From assembly GCF_037975245.1 (NCBI RefSeq), contig NC_092579.1, positions 11,000,678 through 11,064,677 on the forward strand: 64,000 bases of DNA, given 5' to 3'. Below are positions 1 through 9,838 of the stretch, in pieces (within the stretch, counting starts at the first letter, position 1; each line of letters begins with the position of its first letter). Under the pieces are notes generated by a model. That model was not told the origin of the DNA and ran no database searches. It saw only the letters and a program-made list of their open reading frames with translations. Made by a program: the position numbers and the translations under genes. The stretch is from Apostichopus japonicus (taxonomy: Eukaryota > Echinodermata > Holothuroidea > Aspidochirotida > Stichopodidae).

Positions 1-480
1 AGCAGCACTCCGATGAGGAACATAAACAGTACAAACAATGACATGGGAGAACTCCCTGGGTAAATAGTACGGCCTCAAACTGACTGTCAGAATCTCAACG
101 TTTGTAGAACATGAATGATGCTTGATGGTTGCATGGTTGGGATGGCACCAATTCTCGTTGACATATAAGCATACACCTCCCCCTTTCTCCTTCCCCGAAT
201 CAGTAGTCCGATCACCTCGCATTAACTTGAATCCATTGACTGATACATGAGCGTCATTATGATGTTCAGTAAGCCAGGTCTCCGTGAATGACATGAGACT
301 AGCATTCCGAAATTCATTTAGGTAGTTCACATTGGCACATAGCTCGTCGATCTTATTGCTCAGGGATTGAACGTTACCCATAATAATAGTTGGTATAAAA
401 GGCTTACATTTCTGTCTACGTATCCGTCTTTTAACACCTCCCGGTTTTCCTCGTTTCCTTTTCTTGATTTCTTTCGGAAT
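1..480 (-). pseudogene. LINE ORF2 endonuclease fragment (L2/Rex-Babar-like)
   Basis: Minus-strand frame open from about 480 to the left edge, with no initiator ATG. It begins with a basic stretch (KRKRGKPGG), then the segment IIMGNVQSLSNKIDEL typical of the start of an apurinic/apyrimidinic-type endonuclease, then SFTETWL (conserved ETWL catalytic Glu region), then GGVCLYVNENW and IVCTVYVP. This order is that of the N-terminal endonuclease of L2/CR1-group non-LTR retrotransposons, which nicks target DNA to prime reverse transcription. The reading frame meets a stop just upstream of the basic stretch (about 510). The rest of the element, including reverse transcriptase, would lie left of the window. 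Fragments of the RT of a similar LINE occur at 26250-26440 and 55917-57120, also on the minus strand. Family assignment is by motif recall. Confidence 0.8.
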
Positions 481-882
481 GTCCGCATAGTTGAAACGTT
501 AGAACCTTTGATTCCATGTTCAGTAATGTTCCATGAACTTCTAGTGTAGAACGAGTGTCGAAAACGTAGAAATTTCAAGAGCATGAGCGAGTTGCGTCGC
601 CACTAGGGTAGCGCCACCAAGAAAGTCAATAATAAATCAGCCTCGCAGGAAATGTTTTGAACAATATTGCCATTCCACATATTTTTATATTTATATTGTA
701 TGTTAGTTAGTAAACATTATCTTTCGTATGAATTTGACTTCAGATCAGTGTTCGCTCTAAGGTGCGGGATTCCCTTCAACTGATTCAGTAATCCCGCAAA
801 GAAAACATTTGTCTGCTGGAAATCCCCGCATCGTTTTCTTGCATTCGCGATAAGTTTATACTCAATGCACAACGTATTCACT
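481..882. other. No gene seen
   Basis: AT-rich stretch between the LINE fragment and the interrupted repeat. The first 100 bases may be degenerate 5' LINE sequence; nothing else is recognisable. Confidence 0.5.
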
Positions 883-1975
883 TGACTGTATAGAGAAAAA
901 AACTCTGAAAATCAGTAGAGAAGTTACCAATTGTGTACAAAAAGAAAGTTGGTACACCTTTCAAATTTTACGAAAGATCGAGCAAAACACTTTTGAAAAA
1001 TTCACGCGAAACTGGCATATCGTGCTAAATGCAACTAATGTCATGTAAACAATGCTCTAGTACACCCATTTATGAATAAACCGTAAGACCACATCTGGTG
1101 TTAAGCGGGGGAAAAGAAAGTATTTTCTAGAATTTCCAAAAATACAGAAAAAATAATATCCTACCATAGTTAAGTGTATAGCAAATAGCCTAACCACCTC
1201 GTCGGTTACGGATCTCACGTAACTACAAAATCACAACTAATTGTATTTTGCAAAGTTGACATTTTCTACAAGAACATGGAAACAATATTTAGCATTTAGT
1301 TAATCATGCCGAGTGGCCTAAAACATATATGTTATTACAAGGTCTACTTTCATAAAGATGGCCATAGCTATAGGGGCCTTGATGTCGTGCTATGCGTGTA
1401 TGGTATGGACTGTGCCTCTTGTTTCATGGGGAATAGATTGTGTTGTTCATGCGGAGGAGTCAGTTGGCTTGAGGTGTGTTTTACTTACCTAAATTTTACA
1501 GAGATATTTTACCTACTTTTCTTGAACGTCTAAGATAATATTTCGCATAACTTAACCGATCCTTTACTGACTGACCTAATTAATTATAGAGTGGAGCCAA
1601 AACATTTTACTCCATGAAACCTTCCTTGGAAACGTGCCAAAAAATGTTAACAAGCAGGTGTTAGACAGGGGTGAGCTCACTGTTGTTTAGCAAGGTGCCT
1701 GGGAAAATTCGCAGCACATGTAGCCTACCGTAGTATTTAAGTAGGGTACTGCAGTTGTAAACTGATGTACGTATAGTGCACGCTATTCATTGTTAGGCAG
1801 TCTATAAACGGGGCTTTGCCGAACGTTGTTTGTTTCATAATATCGGAAGTTTTGAAAGTTTAACTTTTTAAAGATTGTAAGACAGATTAAATCTCTTTTC
1901 GTTTCATAACATAATATAGCTACTCTAACTTGTCATTTTAAAATTTTCATCAGTTTCGTGACAATTTAAATTAAA
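883..1975 (+). repeat. Left half of an interrupted hAT-family repeat (copy A)
   Basis: Aligns along its length, same strand, with 16630-17700 inside the complete hAT-like element at 16382-18040: shared blocks include the TGACTGTATAGAG start, the AAAATCAGTAGAGAA block, the CATAAAGATGGCCATA block, and GACAATTTAAATT at the end. Divergence is substitutions and small indels. The Copia element at 1981-7062 is inserted at its right end, and the alignment resumes at 7068. Copy A lacks a recognisable terminal inverted repeat on the left. No coding potential seen. Confidence 0.8.
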
Positions 1976-1980
1976 AAAGT
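1976..1980. repeat. Copia target-site duplication, left (AAAGT)
   Basis: AAAGT directly before the left LTR, repeated directly after the right LTR at 7063-7067. The uninterrupted repeat copy near 17702 has the same AAAGT followed by TAGTCAGTATTTTG, confirming the empty site. Confidence 0.85.
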
Positions 1981-2286
1981 TGTTAAAGAGGGTAATTAAA
2001 TAAAAACAAACTGTTCTGAGTTCCTTTACACACGCTAATATAATACACTCACTATTTGTATATACACTAGTTCACCGTAATGTTCCCTTGAAGGTTCACT
2101 CGAAGGTTCACTCGAAGGTTCGCTCGAAGGTTCGCTCGAAGGTTCGCTTGAAGGTTCACTTGATTGTTCACTTGATTGTTCACTAGAATATTTGCTTGAT
2201 TAATGATATATATAGTCCAACACTAACACTCAAAAACCCCACCAGTGATCCTGTAGAAGGAGGTGAAAACAAAGTCAACACTAACA
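1981..2286 (-). repeat. Copia 3' LTR (left)
   Basis: Starts TGTTAAAGAGGG and ends CACTAACA on the plus strand (TG...CA). Contains a run of GAAGGTTCACTC/GCTC units at about 2088-2165, more copies than in the right LTR. Confidence 0.9.
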
Positions 2287-2306
2287 AAACTCCCCTTTCT
2301 TCTTTT
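2287..2306 (-). promoter_or_regulatory. Copia polypurine tract
   Basis: On the minus strand AAGAAGAAAGGGGAGTTT abuts the 3' LTR, as expected for the plus-strand DNA priming site. Confidence 0.75.
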
Positions 2307-2335
2307 CAAAAACAAAAGGATCAACTGGTGAGACA

Positions 2336-3787
2336 CTAATGTAAATCACTATGACACTGTAAGTTTCCCATCTGTAAGATGTCCATGAGACTCTTGCAAG
2401 ACGCACCATGCTTTGTCATACAATTGGAAATCTGATCACTGCTCTCAATCCAACTAACTCTAGAAAGTTCTCCTTTGTGCAACATCTCCTTGATACTCCC
2501 TATCTCTACCCTCAGACGCTTTTCACTCACAACTTTGGTAGAGTGAATGTTCTCAAACAAAGATTTATTGTCCGTGCACACATCAATGGGTATCATGTTT
2601 TTCTTGGGTTTGTTGAAAATCACCTCTGACAAAAGATAACCAAGGCAAAACGCTGAATCCAGGCCATCCGCCATTGATAGCGCCTCTGCTGCTAAAGTGC
2701 TTCTTACAACTCTTCTAATCTTTCCAGATCGCCATGCTAACGGACAAGAAATGTTGTCTTTTCCCTTTAGTAACACTATATGACCACCAGCACTGGACAC
2801 TCCATCTTGTAAGTTTGCATATGATGCATCACAGTACACAACTAACCTCAGTTGTTCTTGGTCACCAAGATTAGGGAATAGGATGTGACTTTGCCTCATC
2901 TTTATCTTTTTGATCACCTTGTTAGCCTGTAATAAGTCTTTCACCTTCGGTTCCTTTGTTGTAGTACTAAGTTCCAGGGCATCATAACTTATATCAGGTC
3001 TGGTTTGATTGGATGCCCACTGCACCTGACCAATGGCACCTCTTAATTGTGTGACTTCACTTTGTTTTAGTAGAAATTCCTTTTGTGCCACTCTAGCTGC
3101 TGGACCTGGGATCTCTGTTATGGATTCTATGTAGGAATTTTGTGTCAGCACAATGCCATCTACATCATGGGCAATCTCTAGTCCAATGTATTGAAAAGCT
3201 CCCTCTGCTTCTTTGCCTATCTTGAAAGCAGACTTTATCTTCTCTACCACAATTCTCTTAAAGTCTTCTGTTCCAGCCCATAGAAAATCATCCACATGCA
3301 TTATGAGCATACCACTAAGTTTGTCGCCATGATGCCAGTAAAATAATGCCAAGTCTACTTCTGAACGGGAACATCCAAGTTTGTTAAGTTCATCTTGAAC
3401 GCTGAAATACCAGTGTCTAGAAGCATCATTTAAACCATAAACACACTTCCTTAATTTCCACACTTTGCCATGAGCATTCGCCTCTTTAGGTGGTCTTAAA
3501 AACATCTCACGGTTGATCTCATTACCTTGTAGAAAAGCAGCTTTGATATCAATGGAATGACATCTCCAGGAGTGTGTGGATGCAAGTGCAAGGAAAACCT
3601 TTAAAGTCTCTTTTGAAACTGTTGGAGAGTCAGCTTGTACACATTTTTGCTCCTCAAAACCACGTGCCACAAGTCTGGCTTTAGCAATCTTCTTACCATC
3701 AACTGACTTCTCTGTTATCACCCATCTAGTTGAGATTGCCGGCTGTCCACAGTCCTCTATTTCTTCATAAACCTGAATTTCGTCCAA
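2336..3787 (-). CDS. Copia reverse transcriptase and RNase H (483 aa)
   Basis: Pol C-terminal half. It copies element RNA to DNA. Begins with ISTRWVITEK and LVARGF (start of the Copia RT domain), then SIDIKAAFLQG with the first catalytic Asp, and HVDD at about residues 164-167 in place of the usual YVDD. RNase H begins near residue 318 with YCDASYA and has a later TDNKSL motif. The ATG at 3787 is probably not a true start: the frame overlaps the upstream frame by 31 nt, and the protein context around it is continuous with the end of that frame, so this is one polyprotein broken by a 1-nt change, or less likely a frameshift site. The C-terminus reaches almost to the polypurine tract, as in full-length Copia elements. 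Confidence 0.93.
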   Translation of the reverse strand: MDEIQVYEEIEDCGQPAISTRWVITEKSVDGKKIAKARLVARGFEEQKCVQADSPTVSKETLKVFLALASTHSWRCHSIDIKAAFLQGNEINREMFLRPPKEANAHGKVWKLRKCVYGLNDASRHWYFSVQDELNKLGCSRSEVDLALFYWHHGDKLSGMLIMHVDDFLWAGTEDFKRIVVEKIKSAFKIGKEAEGAFQYIGLEIAHDVDGIVLTQNSYIESITEIPGPAARVAQKEFLLKQSEVTQLRGAIGQVQWASNQTRPDISYDALELSTTTKEPKVKDLLQANKVIKKIKMRQSHILFPNLGDQEQLRLVVYCDASYANLQDGVSSAGGHIVLLKGKDNISCPLAWRSGKIRRVVRSTLAAEALSMADGLDSAFCLGYLLSEVIFNKPKKNMIPIDVCTDNKSLFENIHSTKVVSEKRLRVEIGSIKEMLHKGELSRVSWIESSDQISNCMTKHGASCKSLMDILQMGNLQCHSDLH

Positions 3788-6738
3788 TTTGTTAGCTCCT
3801 CAGTTTTAGCCAGTTTAACTTCTGCCTCTTCATGCCTGTGAACTGGTAGGAAAACTACATTAGCCTCTTCCCTGGAGCTAGAAATGTCTGCATCATTTGA
3901 ACTGTCTTCTATTACCTTCCAGTCTTCCACATCACTTTCAAAATCAAGTTCTTGAATATCTGAACCATCTTTATTCTTCACATAAAACCAGGTACGGTAT
4001 TTTCCTGTGGCCTTTCCTGATCTCCTTACAATCTCACATTCAATCCATGTGTCTTTACCTGTTGGTAAGTATGTGATATTCTGTTTCACCTTTGGTAGTG
4101 TTTGAACAGAGTGTATTCTGTTCCTCTGGTAAACTTGATGTTGATTTCTGGTAGCATCTCTTTCCTCATTATCATCTCCTGTAACAGTTTGAGGAATGTC
4201 AACATTATCATCTTCCTCCACCGTTGGATGAACAGGCATGTCTTCAACTTCACTCTTTGATTCATGTTGGGAACCATCATCATTCCCTTCGTTAGGTAAC
4301 TCATGCCTGAGATCACTTTCAGATGATTTGTTGAACTCTTCACCATCTCTTGTTAATCTGCAGGGATGCACCCTTACATATACACTACCATGGCGAACAA
4401 ATACCACCTTACCATCTTGTCCCAAGACTTTACCTGGTCCTCTCCATTTGGTACTACCATCTCGCTTGTAAAACACCTTGTCACCAGGTTGGTACACTTC
4501 ACCAGAGCTTCTTATCTTATGTTGGAGTGCCCGTCTGATTTTCTCTGAGGCTTCAGCTTGAATAAATGCTTTACGGCTTGAATGAAGCACATTTAAATGC
4601 TTTGCAAAGATTTCACTCACTGTAGTGCCATGTAAAGCTGGAGCTTTGTCAGTCAGTACAGACGGTAGATTGGGATTTCTACCAAACACCAGCTGATAGG
4701 GACTATATCCGTACACCATCTGCAATGAGTTTTTTGCATTCACAGCCCACACAAGAGCAAGTTCTATATCCATGTTGGGGTAGTCCTCCAAGATCTTCTC
4801 AACACAATTATCAACAACAGCATGATTCCTCTCACAAAGGCCATTTTGCCAAGGACTGTATCCTGCAGTATTCCATATCTCGATATTTAGGTTTTCAGCC
4901 ATGTCTCTGAATTCTTCATTGGCAAATTCTCCACCATTATCTGAGAGAAACTTTTTGGGTGCACCCATACCACTTCCAATCCATAGTTTCATCACCTTTT
5001 CAATAATAACTTTTGGGGTCTTGTGACGAATAACACCAGCAACACTAAAACGTGTTGCGACATCAATAATATGTAGAAAGTATATGCCACTCTTCCACTC
5101 TTTGAGATCTAATGCCACCACTTCATTAAACTCTTTGGCCAAAGGTAGACCAACTACAGGCCTTGGTGGTGTCTTCTTGTATTGCTTGCAGACTTCACAC
5201 TTAGAGACAACATCATCAACTAAATCCAAAGTTGTCTTGTCAGACACATCAGCATCTTCCAACAGGTATTTTAGCTTCTGTGCAGTCGGGTGAGCAAACT
5301 GCTTGTGCAGCTTTTCAATTCTTTTTCTGTTTTCTTCTGTACTCCTCTCATCTACTGACAGTAAAGCTTCAACTGTATCACCAATGGGCATGGTAGTTTC
5401 AACTATGGGGACGCAGTAATGCCCAGATGAGGTACACTGTAGTTCAACTGTTTCTCCAAAGATTGTGGCACAATCATTCTCCAAATCAAGTTTCACTTTA
5501 GCTTTCTTCATTGCTGGTTTACCAAGGAGGAGGGGAATATCACTGTCTACAACATCTGTGGTTATTTGGCATTTGACCCCTGCAATTTCACAGGGAATGG
5601 TGACTTTTTCTATGGACTTCAAGCGCTTCCCACCACCAAATTTGAAAACCGTGTCTCTCTTACTTCTCATCACTCTGGCCTGTTTCTCTTCATCAAGCAT
5701 ATCCAGATAACATCTCATCCAAGACTGACCAGCCACGGTAGAACTACATGCACTATCAAGGATGGCAGCACCCACAGCCTCATTCATTAGAACTTCTGTC
5801 TCTATTTGTTTATTACCGGTAAACAAAACAGCCTCTTCGTCCTTAACATCTGCCTTAAACACCCTCTGCATATTTTCATAAGAATCAGGACAATCTTTCA
5901 GCAGATGTCTGATTGACTCACAGCTACTGCACTTTAATGGATAACCATCAGGGCCAATAGGGTTAAGGTGTTTTGCAGTGCCCCTCATATTTCGCCCACC
6001 TCCTCTACTGCCTCGACCTCTTCCAGAAGTGTTTGGTCTCTCATAATTTGGAGCACCTGACTGTCTGTAACCATATCTTCCACGCCCTGTTCCTCTATAG
6101 CCCCCTCTTCCAGTGAAGAAAGCTGTCTCTTGTGTTGTAAGGAATGTTGGCTCTGTCGTGACAGCCACTCCTTCTTTGGCCTCAGGTGGAGGCATTGATT
6201 GTTGCCCAAAGAATTTCTTCAAGGAGTTCTGCATTTGCTCAAACATCTTATCAGGTTCTTTATAGTCCACTGCAGTAAGCACCAATTGTCGGTCTTTGTG
6301 CTCTAATTGAGCACTCTCAAGAAGTTTGAATGCGAGGACTGGTTTGGGTAGCTCCATCTTGTACTTCTTTGTTTTATTGTACAACTTCTCAAATTCTGTC
6401 ACAAATTCCTCCATTGTTGTCTCTGTCTGTCTCCTGTAACGGTCAAATGAGGTATATGCCTCATATGCAGCCGATAGCTCATCCTTCTTAAAAACATTGT
6501 CCATGAATTTGATAAGAGTGGAAACACCAGTTTCCTTCTTCAAATCCTCCAGATCAATTTCGTTAAACACTTTATCTCTGATAGATTTAGCTCCTTCTTC
6601 TGGTAATGATAGAGCTACGGCTAAGCCATGATTCTCTTTCTTAAGGTCGGTAACTTCTTGCCATGCTTTAACTTCTTCAATCCATCTTGAATATGGTTTT
6701 GCTTCACTAAAGACTGGTGGGGTCTTATAATTCGCCAT
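3757..6738 (-). CDS. Copia gag-protease-integrase polyprotein (993 aa)
   Basis: Starts at ATG 6738, 16 nt after the primer-binding site. Gag fills about residues 1-200, followed by an RGG-rich stretch (about 208-252) and one zinc knuckle CX2CX4HX4C at 270-283. The aspartic protease has DSA at about 328-330, a known variant of D(T/S)G. Integrase shows a His-His-Cys-Cys zinc module (about 475-530, ending CEVCKQ), then catalytic Asp in VVALDLKEW, Asp in SDNGGEF and Glu in QNGLCERN. The frame stops soon after the start of the RT-linker segment (ELTNW), where the following RT frame takes over at -1. Encapsidation, polyprotein cleavage and integration functions are thus present by motif; whether they are active is unknown. 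Confidence 0.93.
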   Translation of the reverse strand: MANYKTPPVFSEAKPYSRWIEEVKAWQEVTDLKKENHGLAVALSLPEEGAKSIRDKVFNEIDLEDLKKETGVSTLIKFMDNVFKKDELSAAYEAYTSFDRYRRQTETTMEEFVTEFEKLYNKTKKYKMELPKPVLAFKLLESAQLEHKDRQLVLTAVDYKEPDKMFEQMQNSLKKFFGQQSMPPPEAKEGVAVTTEPTFLTTQETAFFTGRGGYRGTGRGRYGYRQSGAPNYERPNTSGRGRGSRGGGRNMRGTAKHLNPIGPDGYPLKCSSCESIRHLLKDCPDSYENMQRVFKADVKDEEAVLFTGNKQIETEVLMNEAVGAAILDSACSSTVAGQSWMRCYLDMLDEEKQARVMRSKRDTVFKFGGGKRLKSIEKVTIPCEIAGVKCQITTDVVDSDIPLLLGKPAMKKAKVKLDLENDCATIFGETVELQCTSSGHYCVPIVETTMPIGDTVEALLSVDERSTEENRKRIEKLHKQFAHPTAQKLKYLLEDADVSDKTTLDLVDDVVSKCEVCKQYKKTPPRPVVGLPLAKEFNEVVALDLKEWKSGIYFLHIIDVATRFSVAGVIRHKTPKVIIEKVMKLWIGSGMGAPKKFLSDNGGEFANEEFRDMAENLNIEIWNTAGYSPWQNGLCERNHAVVDNCVEKILEDYPNMDIELALVWAVNAKNSLQMVYGYSPYQLVFGRNPNLPSVLTDKAPALHGTTVSEIFAKHLNVLHSSRKAFIQAEASEKIRRALQHKIRSSGEVYQPGDKVFYKRDGSTKWRGPGKVLGQDGKVVFVRHGSVYVRVHPCRLTRDGEEFNKSSESDLRHELPNEGNDDGSQHESKSEVEDMPVHPTVEEDDNVDIPQTVTGDDNEERDATRNQHQVYQRNRIHSVQTLPKVKQNITYLPTGKDTWIECEIVRRSGKATGKYRTWFYVKNKDGSDIQELDFESDVEDWKVIEDSSNDADISSSREEANVVFLPVHRHEEAEVKLAKTEELTNWTKFRFMKK

Positions 6739-6753
6739 TGTGTTAATTTCAGC

Positions 6754-6771
6754 AACCTCGCTCTGCTACCA
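6754..6771 (-). promoter_or_regulatory. Copia primer-binding site
   Basis: Read on the minus strand, TGGTAGCAGAGCGAGG directly follows the 5' LTR. The first 11 bases match the complement of the 3' end of animal initiator tRNA-Met, the usual primer of Copia elements. Confidence 0.75.
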
Positions 6772-7062
6772 TGTTAAAGAGGGTAATTAAATAAAAACAA
6801 ACTGTTCTGAGTTCCTTTACACACGCTAATATAATACACTCACTATTTGTATATACACTAGTTCACCATAATGTTCCCTTGAAGGTTCACTCGAAGGTTC
6901 ACTCGAAGGTTCGCTTGAAGGTTCACTTGATTGTTCACTTGATTGTTCACTAGAATATTCGCTTGATTAATGATATATATAGTCCAACACTAACACTCAA
7001 AAACCCCACCAGTGATCCTGTAGAAAGAGGTGAAAACAAAGTCAACAAAGTCAACACTAACA
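6772..7062 (-). repeat. Copia 5' LTR (right)
   Basis: Same ends as the left LTR, 291 bp rather than 306. Fewer GAAGGTTCACTC units, and GTCAACAAA is duplicated near the inner end of the comparison (7041-7056). Confidence 0.9.
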
Positions 7063-7200
7063 AAAGTTGTCAGTATTTTGCATCCTCAACTGCAAATTTT
7101 TTATTGCCAAGCACGCAAAAATACCAAAATTGAGCCCCTGGATCCCACATTATTATGCTCGCACGCTACGCGTGCTCGGCGTGTTCGCTGCGTGAACACC
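7063..7200 (+). repeat. Right half of interrupted hAT-family repeat copy A
   Basis: AAAGT duplication then GTCAGTATTTTGCATCCTC, aligning with 17702-17890 of the complete element. A block of about 70 bp (CCC-rich) present in the other copy is missing here. Confidence 0.75.
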
Positions 7201-8136
7201 AGGGCTGTAAAAAATGTTTTTTTCCCTGCAAGGAAGGTATAATTTCCCTTTCACTTTCATAATAAAGATGGCAATGGCTATAGGGGCCTTGATATCGTGA
7301 TATGCGTGTATGTACGTATGGGCTGTGCCTCGTGTACTACATAAAACGTTCCTTGGAAACGTGCCAAAGAAAAAAAAAAGGTTAACCAACAGGTGTTAGA
7401 CAGGGGAAGCGCTCACAGTTGTTTGGCAATGTACAGTACCTGGGAAAATTCCCAGGTACTGCGCGAACACCGACGGGAAATCGGCAGTGTGTTCGCGGGA
7501 AATTGAACAAGCAGGGCTGTAAAAAATGTTTTTTTCCCTGCAAGGAAGGTATAATTTCCCTTTCACTTTCATAATAAAGATGGCAATGGCTATAGGGGCC
7601 TTGATATCGTGATATGCGTGTATGTACGTATGGGCTGTGCCTCGTGTACTACATAAAACGTTCCTTGGAAACGTGCCAAAGAAAAAAAAAAGGTTAACCA
7701 ACAGGTGTTAGACAGGGGAAGCGCTCACAGTTGTTTGGCAATGTACAGTACCTGGGAAAATTCCCAGGTACTGCACGAACACCGACGGGAAATCGGCAGT
7801 GTGTTCGCGGGAAATTGAACAAGCAGGGCTGTAAAAAATGTTTTTTTCCCTGCAAGGAAGGTATAATTTCCCTTTCACTTTCATAATAAAGATGGCAATG
7901 GCTATAGGGGCCTTGATATCGTGATATGCGTGTATGTACGTATGGGCTGTGCCTCGTGTACTACATAAAACGTTCCTTGGAAACGTGCCAAAGAAAAAAA
8001 AAAAGGTTAACCAACAGGTGTTAGACAGGGGAAGCGCTCACAGTTGTTTGGCAATGTACAGTACCTGGGAAAATTCCCAGGTACTGCGCGAACACCGACG
8101 GGAAATCGGCAGTGTGTTCGCGGGAAATTGAACAAG
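7201..8136 (+). repeat. Tandem triplication, 312-bp unit
   Basis: Three near-identical head-to-tail units starting at 7201, 7513 and 7825 (each starts AGGGCTGTAAAAAATG and ends near GGGAAATTGAACAAG). Units differ by A-run length and single substitutions. Much of each unit is homologous to the 1350-1700 part of copy A (the AAAGATGGCMATRGCTATAGG and AACAGGTGTTAGACAGGGG blocks). A 63-codon minus-strand frame recurs in each unit only because the DNA is repeated. Confidence 0.95.
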
Positions 8137-9655
8137 GTTTTCCAACATTGGCTTGAGAGATTCAGCGGGCTTGCGGCGGCGATGCCATTAAGTGTATTTA
8201 ATAATTATGATGCTATTTTGGGTTATTTCAAGTGAGAAAAAAAGACACCCAGACACTAAAGTTAGTGTTTCTGATTTTTTATTTATAATTTTTTTAAATT
8301 TTATTTCCTCTTTGGCTCTTTCTCTACCCTTTTTTTTTTTTGCTGCGTGTGAGATTTCCCGCGAGTTTTCAAGATTTCCCGGCAATGAGCTTCCCGTTTT
8401 GCCCTCTTTTTACAGGCCTGGTGAACACCGAAATAAGCAGTGTGTTCGCGGGAAAGTGACCAAGGTTTTCCAACACTGGCGAAAATTAAGTTAGTATCCT
8501 CCAATTAGAATGGTAATAAATCCTTTCATGTGATGACAACGGAGAGTGAATATATTAAAAATAGTGCTGAAGACTTCCTGTAATAGCCGAGAGCTAGGCT
8601 TCTGTGGAGACTCCAATAGGTGATTAGTATCAGGAACCGTTCAAGATTAACAATTAATTTATATATTATAGTTATATTAGGCTTCTTTACTTTAATTGGA
8701 ATTCTGCAGGAATAGATTCAGATTGATTTTATATACTTTTAACTTGGGCTCTAAATCTTCTACAATATCACTAAATCTACATCCTCATGGCTTTGGGGGT
8801 TAAGGTGCTCTACAGCCACATGGCATACCCAGCAATTTCTTTGTCTTACTAAAGGGAGGGGCCAAATTGGAGGGAGGATATAGTACCCAATCAGGAAAGT
8901 TACTTTCTCTACCCAATCCTTTAGAGATCTCCTGATTGGATTTGCTACCAGAAAACTCTGACCACAGCAATGATGATGCCACTTTTCTAAGAAACAAGCC
9001 TAAGGGAGTCCTGTAGTAAAGAGGCAACCCATATGCTAATGGACATCTAATAATGTACTGTATATAAAAACTGCAGAAGAAACAATGAACTTCCGTTCTG
9101 ATGCAGTATCTTAAGTAAACTGTGAAGCAAGTCCCTTATTGATTATAAACAGGAAATGGAGCCTCTTAACAACAGGTCAACTAATATCTGTCGCGGAAAC
9201 ACCTTGAAACTAACCCCAGCCGTTCCTGTTAGCCTACTGTACTTTCAGACTACCAAACGACTGTTAAGACAACGATTTCGTGTTTAAATATTTCAAAGCA
9301 AATACTGTAGGCCAGACCTTTCTACATCACAATCATCAAAACAAATTTTACCTTCAAAAATGTCGTTCAGTGATGTTTGATTCGTTTCTGCTAATTTTTC
9401 TTTGACAAACGCTTTCATTCTTTCAGGCCTGATGTGAAATATTTCGACACTGCAGTTGTTATGAGAAAGCTCGCGAATTTAGCATGCCAATTACGTCACT
9501 CAATGCAACCAGGAAATGTTGTTACAAGTTAGCGAGTGTTATTCTTGATGCGCCTAGAAATATAATCATTGAGACAATTGGTGCAACAATGAGATCAGTG
9601 ACAAAGTTTCAAATGCTGTGACCTGTCCTTTCAAGTCGAACAGCAAAGTTTGGGT
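8137..9655. other. No gene seen; repeat remnants
   Basis: T-rich low complexity at 8270-8345. At 8405-8480 a divergent fragment of the 312-bp unit end (GTGAACACCG ... TTTTCCAACACTGG). The rest to 9655 shows no recognisable coding or repeat signal; G-run at 9657-9674. Confidence 0.5.
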
Positions 9656-9838
9656 GAGGGGGCGGGGGGGGGGTTGGTTGCACGATGTCATTTTTAGTAA
9701 TTAATCTTTGGCTGCTTTTTTAATTTTTAAGAACATTTTGTATGAAAGATGGATATTGTACTTATTGAAAGTATATTTTCTGGAGAAAACAACAGCTCAT
9801 TAACGATACCAATAATTCTGTACTATTCTCATGTATAT
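9656..9838 (+). repeat. Dispersed repeat, left part (interrupted copy)
   Basis: Aligns with 14826-14995 (CACGATGTCATTT, GAAAGTATATTTTCTGGAG, AACAACAGC, CTGTACTATTCT). The alignment jumps across the foldback element and resumes at 11015-11130. Confidence 0.8.

Larger units (their letters stand above)
1981..7062 (-). mobile_element. Copia-superfamily LTR retrotransposon, nearly complete
   Basis: 5.1-kb element on the minus strand: 5' LTR on the right (6772-7062), primer-binding site, gag-protease-integrase frame, reverse transcriptase-RNase H frame, polypurine tract, 3' LTR on the left (1981-2286), flanked by AAAGT duplications. Integrase preceding RT is the diagnostic Copia order. The polyprotein is split by a 1-nt frame change at the IN/RT boundary, so this copy is probably not autonomous. 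LTRs differ mainly by the copy number of a 12-bp tandem repeat and a 9-bp duplication, so insertion is fairly recent. It landed in an older hAT-family repeat. Confidence 0.95.

Noticed and set aside
7153-7701. Repeated minus-strand frames beginning MVNLFFFFGTFPRN
   Set aside because: They recur only because the 312-bp DNA unit is tandemly copied; the plus strand is open too.
8800-9027. 75-codon minus frame with Pro/Ser-rich sequence
   Set aside because: No motif, splice context or repeat evidence.
9657-9674. G-runs (also 19080-19096, 43315-43326, 46714-46725) as G-quadruplex or regulatory sites
   Set aside because: Homopolymer runs without spaced G-tracts; common at hAT ends and repeat edges.
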